Source of the DNA: Monodelphis domestica
Taxonomy: Eukaryota; Chordata; Mammalia; Didelphimorphia; Didelphidae
Length of the DNA stretch: 64,000 bases
NCBI RefSeq assembly: GCF_027887165.1
Contig: NC_077230.1
Location: 25,528,442-25,592,441 of the forward strand
Direction of reading: 5' to 3'
This document shows positions 1-12,226 of this stretch, in pieces. The notes beneath the pieces are model-generated. The model had not been told where the DNA came from and searched no databases. It saw nothing but the letters and a program-made list of their open reading frames with translations. The first letter of the stretch is position 1. Every line of letters starts with the position of its first letter. The position numbers and the translations under genes were made by a program.

Positions 1-309
1 TAAAATCCATGGTAGTGAAATGTAGTAATGAATGCTTGTGAATATATGTTACGTTGTATTATATTACCTTACCCAAATTCTTTAGAACTATTAGTCCATT
101 AATCACTTTATCCTCTTCACTGAAAATTCTCTTCAAAGTCTTTATCTGCTTAATATTTTTAAGTCTTTCAGCCTTTTCACAATGTCCATCAATTTTCTGA
201 ATCCTCCTCTTCAACTGTAATGTCCTCTTCCATCCAAATGTCCTCTTCCACTGGAATGGTCTCTCCTTACTGATCTTTTTGACTGCAGACTCTATTTGAC
301 TGATGAATC

Positions 310-1671
310 TCAACTTTCCATGAATTCTTCTTCATTTTCTTCTCCAATAATGTCTACATTTTTTTTATTAATTCCATGAGCTAATTTAATATGTGAGCAA
401 TGATACCATGAATCTCTTCCTAATACTTTTACTGAAGATGGTGAAACTAACACAATTGTATAAGAACCTACCCAACTCTCTTGAGCTGCTGATGTTTTTG
501 CAAAATTTTTCACATACACCATATCACCTGGATGAAAATTATGAAGAGAATAATCCAATGGACCAGATTGAATCAATAATCCTATATCATGTAGTTCTCT
601 AAGCCATTGTTGTAATGCACTTAAATATGAAGCAAGTTGAGAATCTCCTCCTAATAGAGATGTATAAACAGCCTTACGCGTTTTTGCCTGCAATGGAGCA
701 TGTCCAAAGAGCATCTCATAAGATGATATATGTAAATCTGTTCTTGTACAAAGCTATGGGAAGAATATCTGGCCATTTTAGATGAGTTTCAGCACACATT
801 TTCCCCACCATAGTCTTGAGTTCCCTATTCACATGCTCCCCTTGACCTGAACTTTGTGGATGATAAGGAATGTGATATTTAGATGTTATTCCTAGATTCT
901 CATAGACTCTTTTCAGGATATCTTGTATGAAATGAGATCCTTTATCAGAATCTATGGTAAGTGGTACACCAAACCTGGGAACAATTTCCTTAAGTAACAC
1001 TTTCACCACAAAGCTAGCTGTATTAGTATTAGACAGAAAAGCTTCAGGCCATTTGTTAATCTATCAACAATTACAAGACAAAATTTTTATCTTCCAGCTT
1101 TTGGCATGCTGATGTAATCAATTTGCAAATTCTCAAATGGACAACATGCCAAAGGTCTACCACCCAAACCTTTCTTTCTGAATGCACCTTGATTAAATTT
1201 TTGGCAAACAGAACAACTTGTACAGATCTTGTTTGCAATAGTACTTATTCCCAGTGCTACCCATTGCCTTTTTACAGAGTCTACTGTAGCTTGAGTACCA
1301 AAATGACCTTTTGTGTGAATGGCTCAACACAAATAGGTATATAAATCTTTTGTTAACAGTGGTTTTCCAGTGTCTGCAACCCATATTCCATATTCTTTCC
1401 TTGCTCCAAATTTCTCCTTCCACTTCTGAATTTCTGAGTCTACATAAGTTCTTTCTAAATCATCAGACTCAATAGTTGACAAATTCATTACATACACTGG
1501 AGCATTCAGGGCTGCAAACTTAGTAGTTATATCAGCTCTATGATTTCCTTTAGAGATTGAATCTTTGCCATAAGTATGACTTCTACAATGGATCACCACT
1601 AGCTGTTTAGGTTTTTGGATAGCATCCAACAACTCAGTTATTATTTCTGCATGTGCAATTGGTTTTCCCAA
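310..1671 (-). mobile_element. ERV fossil: integrase region
   Basis: Minus-strand translations show integrase hallmarks. There is a zinc-finger-like N-terminal part with H-C-R-S-H, a core with D-S-D-K-G-S-H-F and H-P-Q-S-S-G-Q-x-E-x-x-N, and a C-terminal domain with G-D-M-V-Y-V-K and S-W-x-G-x-Y. In a live virus this enzyme joins viral DNA to the host chromosome. Here it is a decayed relic in several pieces. Confidence 0.85.
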
Positions 1672-1686
1672 TGCAGTAATAAAACC

Positions 1687-2446
1687 TCATTGTTTCCAGA
1701 TCTTCCCTGTTGCATGACTTACAGAAAATGCATAACGAGAGTCTGTAAAAATATTATCAGTTTTACCACCAGCTAGAAGACATGCTTGCTTCAATGCTAC
1801 CAACTCTTCCCCTTGAGCACTAAGGTTACTAGGTAATGAGCCATACCACACTGTCTCAAATTCTGTGACCACTGCAGCACCAGTACATCAAATTCCATCA
1901 CACAAATATGAAAAACCATCCATGAATAACACAAAGTCTGGATTTTCAATAAGTATCTTTCAAATCCATCCTAGCCATACCCACTAGATCTACTACTTCT
2001 ACATATTAATGTAATGGTTCACTATTCTTTGGCAAATCAGGAAGAAGTGTAGCTGGATTTAATACACTACACCTCCTCAACTGGATGTTCTCACCACCCA
2101 GGAGAATAATTTCATACTTAGAAATTAGTTGATCTGAATAAGCTTGAGTACAAAATTTCCTCATTAATGCTTCTATTTGTTGTGAACAATATACAGTCAA
2201 TGGACATCCCAAAACTAAATCTGCTGACTTATGGACTAACACTGCAGCAGTTGCTACACCCCTTAAACCAGGAACTGTACCTGCAGCTATTGGATCAAGC
2301 TGACAACTATAATATCCAATTGGACTATAACTTTGTCCTAAAGTCTGTGTCAGTACACCAAATGCAATACCTTTGGTCTCATGCACAAATAATTGAAAAG
2401 GTTTAGTATAGTCTGGGATTCCAAGAGCTGGTGCAGTTAAAATCAC
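1687..2446 (-). mobile_element. ERV fossil: RNase H region
   Basis: The minus strand carries F-T-D-S-R-Y-A-F, the typical RNase H motif around its third acidic residue. The upstream connection domain contains P-F-Q-L-F-V-H-E and G-V-L-T-Q. The order matches gammaretroviral pol between reverse transcriptase and integrase. The region is broken. Confidence 0.82.
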
Positions 2447-2526
2447 TTCCTTAAGCTTACATAAGGCTTGCAGATGTTCAGGTTTGAGTTTCAGAGGTTC
2501 TGGTTCTGTATTCCTAGTTAGATCTA

Positions 2527-3225
2527 TTAAACATTTAGTAATTTCACTATATGCAGGTATCCATTGTCAACAAAAACCATTTGTCCCAGAACAGCTCTGA
2601 GTTGCTTCTTGGTCTTAGGTTCATTCAGTTTTTGGATATCAGCTATTCTTTTCTTAGTGATTCTTCTGACAACTTTCTTAGTGATCTCCTCTGACAACAC
2701 AAAATCAAGATATTCAATATGTGGCAAAACCCAGTGAAGTTTTGCTTTAGAGATTTTATGTCCACATTTACATAATTCAACCAAAAGAATCTTGCTATTT
2801 CTCAGACACACCTTCACATTTGGGGATGCAAGAAGAATAACATTCACAAAATGCACCAATTTACTTTCTTTGAATGTTATAGTTTTCAGATATCTATTCA
2901 GAATTTGTGAAAATTGGCTCAGTGAATTGGTAAATTCCTATGGCAAATGAGTCCACATCCACTAAGTTTTTCCCCAGGTAAAAGCAAAGATATTTTGAGA
3001 ATCCTCATGAATTGGAATTGAGAAAAAAGCTGAGCATAAGTCTACCACAGTGAAATGTCTTGCCTGACTTGGAATGGAAGAAATTATAGCAGCTGGACTT
3101 GGTACAGCAGGATGAGTCTTGATTAAATAACCATTGACTACTCTTAAATCCTGTATAAAATCATATGCAACTTTGTCATTTACAAATAGTCTCTTAATGT
3201 GTGCAATTGTGTTGTCCACTAACAC
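2527..3225 (-). mobile_element. ERV fossil: reverse transcriptase region
   Basis: The minus strand contains Q-D-L-R-V-V-N, then F-T-V-V-D-L-C-S-A-F-F-S-I-P, then P-K-T-K-K-Q-L-R. These are the fingers, palm and thumb landmarks of gammaretroviral reverse transcriptase. The copy is decayed and split across frames. Confidence 0.87.
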
Positions 3226-3604
3226 ATCAAGGCCTAAAATTATTTCAACAGCATCTGTGATTTTCTCTAAAAAATTAGTTGGTTATTCATTTTGTTTTTG
3301 TTTAATGTTCTCAAATTTGGACCAAGCATTAGGGCATTTGGTATGCTTCTTCATTACATCTACGATTGACCTCCTGGCTTGTTTCATCCTTGCATAATCA
3401 GGGGATGAATTCATATCCATGCCTTCAAAATCCTGCGGCCATGGGGTCAAAGATGGATCGTTTCTAGTTTCCTCTTTGAATTGGTTCTTTTCTCTCTTGA
3501 TTAATAATTACTTCATTAAGAAATAAAAATCAGCATAATCAGGGTCAAAGATCTCTATAGCCCTTTGAAATTCTTTTTACTACCATATTAGGTTCATATG
3601 AAAA

Positions 3605-4307
3605 GCAAGGAGTTATTGTATGATCATTTCTAAATCCTCAAGAGTAAACAATTTATGAGTTTTAACCTTATATACTTCATCTTGTGTAACCACAGGTATA
3701 TCCCTTAGAGGAAACAACAACGCCTGGGTCTTATTACCTATAGCATCCTCCCTTTCCAATTTGGTCATCTTCTTAATATTTCCTTCATTACTTTCCTTAT
3801 TTATATCATTATCTTTTAAATCATTTAAAACATCATCATTCAAAATCATCCTCTCTTTCATACATTGCTCCATTGCCTCTAGTTTATTTTTCATTATCAT
3901 AATCATCTGCTTCATCTCAGAATCTTTTGTTATCCATAAAACCATTGCATTTAGTCTATAGCCAAAACCAAAAAACAAAACTCTACATTTATACAAGACA
4001 AATAAACATAAACATATCAATGGTACATAAGCTAACACAGTTCTTATAGTTAAAGACATCACTGGTCCCACCCATTCATATCCTGAAACAATATAACAAC
4101 AATGGGGAAACAAGGTGAAAATCCCATAAGGGATATGTAGGAAATAATCCCATAAAAATACAAAATATCATTTGCCATGTCTCCTGACATGATATTAAAT
4201 GTGTACATGAAGTTGCTATAAAACACAGGATACATGTTATTATTATCCACTATGATTAGTAATAACAAACACCAAATAACAGAATAAAACAACAACAACA
4301 ACAACAC
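3605..4307 (-). mobile_element. ERV fossil: gag-like region with hydrophobic leader segments
   Basis: On the minus strand a stretch ending in F-P-L-R-D-I-P-V-V-T-Q ... F-T-L-E-D-L-E resembles the start of gammaretroviral capsid (P-L-R-x-x-P ... F-S-L-x-D-L). Before it lies a charged, coiled-coil-like stretch rich in K, E, M and N. Ahead of that are strongly hydrophobic segments that look membrane-spanning. Standard gammaretroviral matrix is not hydrophobic in this way, so the identity of the leader is uncertain. Confidence 0.55.
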
Positions 4308-4497
4308 TTCCTAACACATGTGCTTTTAGGCTATTCAAAATTTAAACCTCTTTCTGAGACAATCAAGATTCAGAGTTCTGTATCAGTCAAGAGCTTGGAG
4401 AGCTGAAAAGGACAATGGAATGGTGCAAGACGGTTTCAATGGCCAACCTTCTGATCTCTCTGTTTTACTCTGGCCTAAGTCAATTTCTGTAGGTTTG

Positions 4498-4515
4498 CCC
4501 TACTGACTTGCCAAA
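4498..4515 (-). other. Primer-binding-site candidate of the antisense ERV
   Basis: On the minus strand the bases just after the LTR end read TTTGGCAAGTCAGTAGGGC. The TGG start is expected for a site complementary to the CCA end of a tRNA. I could not assign the tRNA. Confidence 0.5.
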
Positions 4516-5101
4516 TGTAATAGGGAGGGTTTAGTATGGGATAATTAATGGTTCAAAACTAAATAGACATATAAAATAACAGGTTTATTCATCTAAAGGG
4601 TAAAGGGAAAAAAGGGAAATGGGGAATAACTAACTCTTAACCCAAACAGAGATAAGCACCCTTATAACTTATATAATTATTCTAACTAAACTCTTAAAGT
4701 AATAATTAAGGTTAGGGGTTTTGGTAGGAACAGGGCCAGGGCCAAAGAATCTCACAACATAAGAGTCCTCTTTGATTCAAGCAGTAATCCTAGAAGCAAG
4801 TCACCAGCATTGCTGAAATCCACTTCTCTGTAGCAGCAGCAGGCAGGAACAGGCAGAATATCAAGAAAGCCAAAGAAGAGGGAATCACTGGCTCTCTGGG
4901 TCCACCCCAGAAATGCCAAACAGAAACCCTCTGGGCCTTCCTGACTGCTAGAGGAAAACAGCAGACTCTCCCTCATTCCAGAGTTCACCCACTGTGTCCA
5001 GCAACTGCCTATGTGTTTCAGTTCCCCAATATCTGAGAGTTCTGTATAGAATGTTGGTCTCCAGGATCTCTTGCTGTCAGCTTGCAAAATCCTTTACTAC
5101 A
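4516..5101 (-). mobile_element. 5' LTR of the antisense ERV
   Basis: The + strand segment starts TGTAATAGGG and ends CTTTACTACA, giving imperfect TG...CA inverted ends. On the minus strand AATAAA lies at 4584-4589, placed as an LTR polyadenylation signal. The primer-binding-site candidate abuts the 4516 edge. The partner LTR is off the window, so target duplication could not be checked. Confidence 0.65.
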
Positions 5102-5830
5102 TCTGAGAGGTTTAATAGACCATTGGATGCAAATTAGGAGAGAGGTTAGAACTAGATGAGTAAATTTGAAAATCATTAACATTGATATAATTAAATCATG
5201 GAAGATTTTGAGATTACTAAGTGAAATAATAGAGAGAAAAGAGAATAGCATCCAGGACAGAGCCCAGCAAAGGAGATTAGGAAAGATAGTGAAGACAAGT
5301 AGGAAGAAAACCAGGAGAAAGGAGTGTCATGAAAACCTAAAGGGGGTGGAACAGCTAGGTGGCTCAATAGACAGAGAACTAGACCTGGAGATGGGTTCTG
5401 GGTTCAAATGTGACTTTAGACACTTCCTAGCTCTGTGACCCTGGACAAGTCACTTAACCTCAATTATCTAGTCCTTACCTCTCTTCTACCTTGAAAGAGA
5501 TATTTAGTACTGATTTTAAGACAGAAGGTAGGGTTTTTGTTTTAAAAGAAAAGAAGAGAAAAACTTAAGAGGGTATAAAGGAAAAAGGAGTGCCTTGGCT
5601 AAATGCTGTTGAGATCAAGGAGAATGAGATCATTGAATTTGCAGATAAGAGATCATTTAGTAACTTTATAGAGAACAGTATCAGTTGAATGATGAAGCCA
5701 GAATATAGGGTTCTGGGTTCACACACACACATATATATGGAATAAAAGGAGAGAGAGTGAAGGCACTGATTGTAGACAGCCATATCAAGGAGTTTAGTCA
5801 CAAAAGGCAGGAGATATAGGAAGATAATAA
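5102..5830 (-). mobile_element. L2/CR1-like LINE fragment (reverse transcriptase part), split by a SINE
   Basis: The minus strand reads T-K-L-L-D-M ... S-G-F ... L-L-N-D-L-L, matching the text of L2-clade reverse transcriptases (K-L-L-E-R ... S-G-F ... V-T-N-D-L-L). The piece 5102-5345 corresponds to a later part of the same coding region. The two halves are separated by a SINE at 5346-5553. The antisense ERV LTR abuts the left edge, so the ERV probably landed in this older LINE. Confidence 0.7.
5346..5553 (+). repeat. tRNA-derived SINE, group 1
   Basis: It begins CAGCTAGGTGGCTCAATAGA, has the B-box-like GGTTCAAATG and TGTGACCCTGGACAAGTCAC, and ends in the module around TAGTACTGATTTTAAGACAG. 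Several copies of the same family occur in this window in both directions. Confidence 0.85.
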
Positions 5831-5834
5831 TTAA

Positions 5835-5940
5835 AATAGTTAGCCTTTATATAGAACTTACATGCTAGGCACTATGTTAAATACATTATAATTATTATCT
5901 CATCTGATTCTCACAGCAACTTGTAAGATAAGACATGAGA
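5835..5940 (-). repeat. MIR-type SINE fragment
   Basis: It contains TGCTAGGCACTATGTTAAAT and a following ATTATCTCATCTGATTCTCA, the 3' part of a CORE-SINE read in reverse. Confidence 0.7.
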
Positions 5941-5949
5941 GATTTTTAC

Positions 5950-6980
5950 ATGGGCAAGAGATCATCTCTGGAGGGGACATGCTGAAAGAAGAGTGGGGGA
6001 AGGGAAGGAAGAAACTGAGAGTTCTAAGGAAGGAAAAGAGGCTTGGAGTTTCAAAAGACAAGTCATGTCTGGCTTGGGGAAGGAGAGAAGAGAGGTGGAT
6101 CCCCAGAAGCTCAGGAGAAACCGATTCCCTTGGAGATCAACTGTATTTCCTGAATCCCTGAACACTTCCAACCAAACCCTTCATGAAAGCAGTTTAAAGT
6201 CCTCAGTGGGGCTGTGGATTGGGACTTTGAATAAAGCCATCCACAGATCCTTTCCTAAGATCTTTCTCTCTGTCTCTCTCCCTTACTTGTCCCTGGACTC
6301 CTTTATTTAAGTTTAGTTAGCTTGAAAGTAGGGACTGACACACAGTTGGCAAGAAAGAGGGATCAAGGTTGAGAATCCTTGAACCCCTAGACTTTGGAGG
6401 GCCAATTTGCCAGGGGGGTAACCATATGGCTTCCCTGTTTATCCACTTCCCTATCTGATATTCCTGATACCTCTTCCCTGCCTGAACCCCCATAAATCAC
6501 TGTTATTCAAGATTTAGGTCTGGGCCAGTCATTAGTCAACATTGTTGAGGGGACTGAAGATTTGGGGGAGGATAACACCTCTCCCCAAAGGTGGATTGAC
6601 TTCTAGGTCTCAGGGATTCAAGATTGCCTGACCCAAGGAATTGACATCTCTCCTTGACAGTTGGGTAGCCCAAAGATCTTGAAAAGGGACTGACAGTTGA
6701 TGTCCCTGGGGGAAGTAGAGACATAATAAAATCACCTTGCCTCTCAAGGCTCCTCAGAGGGGGGCATCTTGTCAACTCACTAAGACTTTCCTTTCTGGTC
6801 TCCTGTCCGCCATCTCCCAGAAAACATTCTCTGGGTGATATACTTCCCTTTCAAGGAGACAAGATTTGGCTATCTCCCCTCAGAAGGGAAGGGAGGTGAA
6901 GAAGAATCTCTTCACTCTCTCAACCCCATTCCTTCTTTCTCTCCATCATCCTTATTCCATCTCCTAATCCCTACATTACA
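5950..6980 (+). mobile_element. LTR of a second ERV fragment (left edge approximate)
   Basis: A non-coding block ends in CCCTACATTACA at 6980, directly before a primer-binding-site-like TTGGCACCC. It contains a TATA-like TATTTAAG near 6304 and an AATAAA near 6725. The left boundary is not sharp: I placed it after the MIR tail. No second LTR was found nearby. Confidence 0.5.
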
Positions 6981-7850
6981 ATTGGCACCCTAGTCAGAGA
7001 ACAAGAATCCACCACTGGCAGTTACTGAGAATTGGGAGTGACTGACGGGAGGGGTAGCTATCTTGTTACATAGAATCCTGTGAACAGTGCTCATACTAGG
7101 GAAGGGCTAAGAGATCAGATTTAAATGAACAACTTTTTTCCTATGAGGGAGGCTTGTACAAGAAACACAGGTGATGTGGGGTACAGCGAAATACTAAATG
7201 TACCAAAAGATACTGGGGACTGCCCTAGTACTGCTAATAATGGCACTCATCTACTATTCAATCTGGCATGATTACTAATATCATTTATGATGTGACAGGG
7301 ACAGCAATGAGCATGACCAAATATTGGGAGCAGTTAACATTCGAAATAACAACATTATGGTCAATGTTTCCTGCCATCTATGGGTCTATCATGATGGCAT
7401 GACAAGTCTATAGTAGTGTAAAGAGAGGTGATCACCCAAAGTGATCATGGGCAAGGGTGACAGCAACAATAACACTGACAGTAAATTGGAGAGAGTGCTT
7501 TCTCAAATAGCCTCTATGTCAGAAATGTATCAAGACTTCATGACTAAGATAGACAGTCTGGGGTGGGAAAGGACACTATGACAAACACAGATATGGGCAA
7601 AGACAATGACAATGGGAAAGTTACATCAACAGCTTTAACTGTGGGGCTATGCACAGAGAAAACAATGGTGGACAAGCAAACCAACACAGAATCTACACAA
7701 GCAGAAGGGGCTAGTGGGTCACAAAAGATCATGCCTCTGCAGGATTTTGCAAAGATAACACAAGATTCTGGCATCATCCCTATGAAAGGCATCAACTGTT
7801 CTCAGTCCAGAACTTGGAGGCACTTCACAAACTAATGCCCTATTTCTGCA
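6981..7850 (+). mobile_element. Second ERV fragment: primer-binding-site candidate, leader and gag-like start, truncated
   Basis: TGGCACCCTAGTCAGAGA at 6983-7000 fits a primer-binding site. A leader follows, then a gag-like stretch whose + strand reading contains K-I-M-P-L-Q-D-F, weakly like the P-L-R-D-x-P of the antisense ERV. The element stops near 7850 with no pol, so it is a truncated fossil. Confidence 0.45.
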
Positions 7851-7974
7851 CAGAACCTTTCAAGTGCCTTAAGGAGATGAAATGTTCCTTTAAGGCTTTT
7901 TGAGTTAAATTTTGAGGACACTGAACTTTTATTGCAAGAATTAGTTAGTTCCTAAGAGCAAGCCCAATTCCTTA
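7851..7974. other. Intergenic, nothing recognised
   Basis: Short unique-looking stretch between the truncated ERV and a MIR-type SINE. Confidence 0.5.
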
Positions 7975-8118
7975 GGAATTTTACAGATAAGGCAACTGAG
8001 CTAGATGGATGTAAAGTGAATTGCCCAAGGACACACAACTAGAAAGGCTGGATTTGAACTCAGGTCTTCCTGACTTTTAGCCTGGCACTTTATCTACTGT
8101 GCCAGATAGTTACCTCAC
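7975..8118 (-). repeat. MIR/CORE-type SINE
   Basis: The reverse-oriented CORE-SINE text TTTTACAGATAAGGCAACTG is followed by TTGCCCAAGGACACACAACT and GATTTGAACTCAGGTCTTCC. Confidence 0.8.
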
Positions 8119-8282
8119 AGCCTTCTTGTAAGCTTGAAAGCACTAAAAAATGTGAGTTGCCCAGAGATTGTCAGATCTCTCTATGGCTGCCCAGTTTGCC
8201 ACTATTCAACAGTGCCTACCAGTCACTGAATAGAGTGAACTCTTTTTACCTATTGCATTAAAAACAAACAAACAAGCAAATA

Positions 8283-8460
8283 GAAACCTCTTAGATTTTG
8301 ACTTAGAATTAGTACTGCATGTTGATTTCAAGGCAGAAGAGTGGTAAGGGCTAGGCAATAGGGTTAAGTGACTTACCCCAGGTCACACAGCCAGGAAGTA
8401 TTTAAATCTAGATTGAACTGGGGACTTCTCTATCCATCACTGAGCCATCTAGCTGCCCCC
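8283..8460 (-). repeat. tRNA-derived SINE, group 1
   Basis: Reverse copy of the family at 5346: TTTCAAGGCAGAAGAGTGGT, then TTAAGTGACTTACCCCAGGT, ending GAGCCATCTAGCTGCCCCC. Confidence 0.85.
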
Positions 8461-9084
8461 TCCCAATTATTCTATTTAATCTGTTTTCTGATTCTGATTC
8501 TGATGTTCTTTTTTTGGCTACTCACTGAGAAACAGAACAAATATATTTTCAAAGACCTCCCCCTTTTCCCTTCTCCTCCTCCCTACTTGAACTCATCTCA
8601 GTTCAAGAAACCATTTTTTTTCTCATGTGTTCACACATTTACCCTTCCTTTCTCCATTCCATGTGTGTGTGTAGGCTGGCTTTACCTTATCTCCTCTAGA
8701 GCAGTTTGTTTGGGTAATTTGAAGAACTTATTGCCATCTGCTGGAAAAGAGCTGAATTTCAAAGAGCAACAAAGAAAGAACCAACCAAAGAGCATTTTGT
8801 GATGCTCAGGAGAAGGGTGAAAATGGTACCTAGAGAGCTGCCACCTGCTGGGGGCAGAGGAGACCTGCATGACAGTAATAGAAGAAGAAAAGCATCCTTG
8901 GGGACCAGGTTCTGGTGACAGAGTCTGGGAAGATAAAGATGCTATAGGAGGGGTAGCAAGACTGAGCAGAAGCAAGGTTGCAGGGAAGCTTGGATTTGGG
9001 GAAAATGAATCTCAACATCATCTCTCTTCCTTTTGAGCCAGTGAGATGGTACAGACCTCTGGAGAACAGATTAGAACAACAAGA
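8461..9084. other. Intergenic, no gene or repeat recognised
   Basis: Pyrimidine-rich at first, then unique-looking sequence. The open frames here are short and show no family features. Confidence 0.5.
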
Positions 9085-9275
9085 TACAAATTAAGATGTC
9101 TGAAGTGCTTTAATGTGAAACAAGTCTTCATCTGTATTATCTTGCATAATCTTTGCAGTGATCTTGTAAGTGCTACAGCTATTGTCACTATTTTACAGAG
9201 TAGGAAACTGACTGAGAGAGGCTAAGCAAGGACACGTAACTCTCGTAAACGTCTGAGGTGGGATTTGAATTTGTT
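9085..9275 (-). repeat. MIR-type SINE, old
   Basis: Diverged MIR text: ATTTTACAGAGTAGGAAACTG, then AGAGAGGCTAAGCAAGGACAC and GGTGGGATTTGAATTTG. Confidence 0.65.
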
Positions 9276-11639
9276 TTCCTTGAGCTGTTTTATTGTTTGC
9301 TGTCACTACCTTGGTCAAAAGACTCAGATGTGAGATCTGTCTAGTTTTGTTAACTTAGAAATAAAACTATTCATATTTTGGGATTTTGTGTGGTTATTAT
9401 AATTCAAAGGTGTCACACAAGGTCTGCAACACTCCTTGCTATCTAACCAGATAAAAATGTATTTGGGAAATGGGTAAATTGTGGGAAAGGATAAATAAAA
9501 GCACAACAAAACAGAGATACTGTTAACCTATGATAAGTCACCCTGTGATATGCAGGATTCCTTGTGTATGACTTAGTGGTCTTCTTCCTATGGGGGTTTG
9601 ATACCACTTTTAGAAAGGGCACTACCCTTGGGGAGAGCCAGGTGTTAAAGTTCCAAGATCATCTTAATAGGGCAATAAATCAGAGAAGTGAGAGCTTCCC
9701 AAAGTGTAACTCAGCCCTTCCCATCACAATGAAGCCTCTGAAATAAGGATTACATGTAAAAACAAGTGGTGTAAATAATAAGATGATGTCTAAGGTCTTT
9801 CCAGCATTAAATCTTGTGAATCTTTTGTTTTAAGGGTAGTGTTTTTCAGTTTGTGTTTGAAGACAAATTTTCTATTTGGGTCACCAAAATAGCTAAAAGA
9901 CAGGCATCCAGACAGGTGTAAGCAAATCCTTTTTTTCCCTCCCCTAATCCTTGACGCTGTGATTATTTCAATTTATTTTACTCACAAATACTGAAGTTTT
10001 GATAGTTTCAGTTTGTTTAGTTTTTCTTTCCCTCTGTGACCCTGGGATGATAACAGATGTACTCCCTCTGGTATGGTATGAATATAAAGTTATTAATGAT
10101 TGCTAGGTGCTTGGAAAACACAAAGGGCACTGTAAATGCTAACTGCTATTGCTGCCTTTTGGTGTAGCTCCAAGGTAATAAAAAGGATAATAAAACTTAT
10201 TTGCCAAAATAGCCTATGACTTTTAAGAAAACTAGATAAAAATTACAGCCTATTTGTTCAAGGCAAAAGGAGACATTTAAGAAGTCCAACTAGTCATTTT
10301 CCAGTGATAGAACATGGATGTTGGAAATATCCCCAAGAAGATTACAGTTTCAAGACTATTTTGAGTTCTAATGACTGGACCTGACGTCTATTCCGTCCAT
10401 ATTTCTTTCCTGCAACTGATATACTTGCAAAACATTTTCTGTGTGTGTTGGTGGTAAATTTTTGTGTGGGTGCCATGTGTTTGCTTCCCTGCTTCATAGC
10501 AGTGTTAACACAAGATTAAACAGACACATACTGATTAGATAACGTTGGGTTACATAAAGGCAAAGGTTGAGTTGGCTAGTTATCTTCAGCAAAACTATTT
10601 GGTCAACTTAAGGTGAAATCAATGGGCGGTTTGTTGTATTGAAGCCCTAAGAAAATGATCCTTTAAATTCCCTGGAGCTGCAACTGTGGAAAGTTACCAG
10701 TAAGCTTGCCTGCCCTTGGAAGCCTGGTTGCTTTGTTTGCCACTAAGGAGTTGGGAGACCTTTAGGGCTATCTTAGGAAATGCCAAATCCTTATGTTCAA
10801 AGAGTGATTCAAGAAGTTGGTCTTTCTAATGTGTTTTGAGACTTACTAGAGATAGCGTGTTTTTAGATTGAGCCAAAAGAATATTTGAGATCCATAATGA
10901 AGAAAAAGACACGCTTCATTTATTCAGGGTTTAGAGTTTGGACATGCATCTTTCAAAATGTTCCGTATTCTTTCCTTGTCTTTCTTTCCCTCAATTTGCC
11001 CCATAATTTGACAAAGCAATCTTGACACTTGACATTATCCCTTCACTTTATTAAATAAGTGTAATTAAAAGTTATTTATTTTTAATTATTTGCTTATCTG
11101 TGTCTTTGATGTGCTTTCTCTTTCTATCAATATCCGTTATGTCTCCTTTGAATCAAGGTCACTAAATGGTAGGGAGATAAGAGATTTAAAGAGAAACTGA
11201 CATGTCAACCTTGATAAAACCCAAATCACTTTTGAAAAATCAAACTCTTTCCTCTTTATTCTTCCTGACACTCAAGAGGATTTGTTATAGTATTACAACA
11301 GTTTGTGGTGGGAGATGTGCTAAATGCATAGAAAGGACAGATCAGGAAAAATACCAGTTATTCCCTTTAATCATATTACCAAAAAGAAAAATCCTTATAA
11401 ATACTTTTAAAATACACTGATGTCTACAATTTTTATTTCACATTTATTTCCAAACATAGTCCTTTCCATTTCCCTAACAAGCAAGCCTTTCCTAGTTAAC
11501 AAAGCAAAGCTGTTCTCATCTATTGTTGCCCTGAGAACCCATAAGGTTAGAACACTCCTGCCCCTTCTTGCTGTCTTGTACCTGTGATTCTGAATCCTTG
11601 GGTGCCCAAGAGAAATCCAACCTCTTCATAATGTACTAG
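9276..11639. other. Intergenic stretch, nothing recognised
   Basis: A 2.4-kb AT-leaning stretch without coding exons that I can support. It lies upstream of RPGR. In the human genome the divergent neighbour on this side is OTC, but I found no OTC-like exon here. Confidence 0.5.
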
Positions 11640-11815
11640 ATAAAACCCTAGAATTGGACACAAGAGATTGTAGGAAGGAATCCTATCTCCAGGATACTTA
11701 CTAGCTGAGTGACTACTGGGCAAGATACTTGACCTCTTGACGCCTCGGTTTCCCCATCTCTAAAATGATGGAGTTGAACTCTCAAAGGTCCTCACTAACT
11801 AAATCTATGAGCCTT
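11640..11815 (+). repeat. MIR-type SINE
   Basis: Forward text: TACTTACTAGCTGAGTGACT, GGCAAGATACTTGACCTC, CGGTTTCCCCATCTCTAAAA. Confidence 0.7.
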
Positions 11816-12024
11816 TGACCTCTGCCTCCCATTCTTTCATTCTCCATTCACCCAACCCTACCCCTCCAATGTTACACTTCTCCATGTCTCTAGGACCTCC
11901 CATTTCATAATGAACAAAGCATTCCAACATTTTAGACTTCTTTCTAGACTCTCGTGCTATCTCTGTCTTCTGGAGTTCATAGGGCTTGGTTCTTCCCAGA
12001 TGGCACGGTATCCCTGACCATTCT

Positions 12025-12226
12025 TTTTTTTTAACCCTTTACTTTTGCCATTGAATCAATAATAATTATAGATACTAAGGCAGAAGAGCAGTAAGAGATA
12101 GGCAATTGGGATTGAGTGATTTCCCCAGGGTTACATAGCTAGAAATGGTCTGTGACTTGATTTGAACCCAGAACCTCCTGATTCCAGACCTGGCTTTCTA
12201 TCCATTGAGCCACCTAGCTGCCCCCA
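12025..12226 (-). repeat. tRNA-derived SINE, group 1
   Basis: Starts with a T run (the reverse of an A tail) and reads AAGGCAGAAGAGCAGTAAGA, then TTGAACCCAGAACCTCCTGA, ending GAGCCACCTAGCTGCCCCC. Confidence 0.88.

Larger units (their letters stand above)
1..4515 (-). mobile_element. Endogenous retrovirus internal region, class I (gammaretrovirus-like), antisense, broken, 3' end outside window
   Basis: Read on the minus strand, the order from high to low coordinates is LTR, primer-binding-site candidate, gag-like part, reverse transcriptase, RNase H and integrase, the normal retroviral order. The integrase C-terminus has the W-G-x-Y ... V-K-V-x-G ... W-x-H-x-S-H pattern of gamma- and epsilon-type retroviruses, which supports class I. 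The copy is an old fossil with many interruptions and no usable gene. The 3' LTR, and any envelope part, would lie beyond position 1. Confidence 0.88.
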
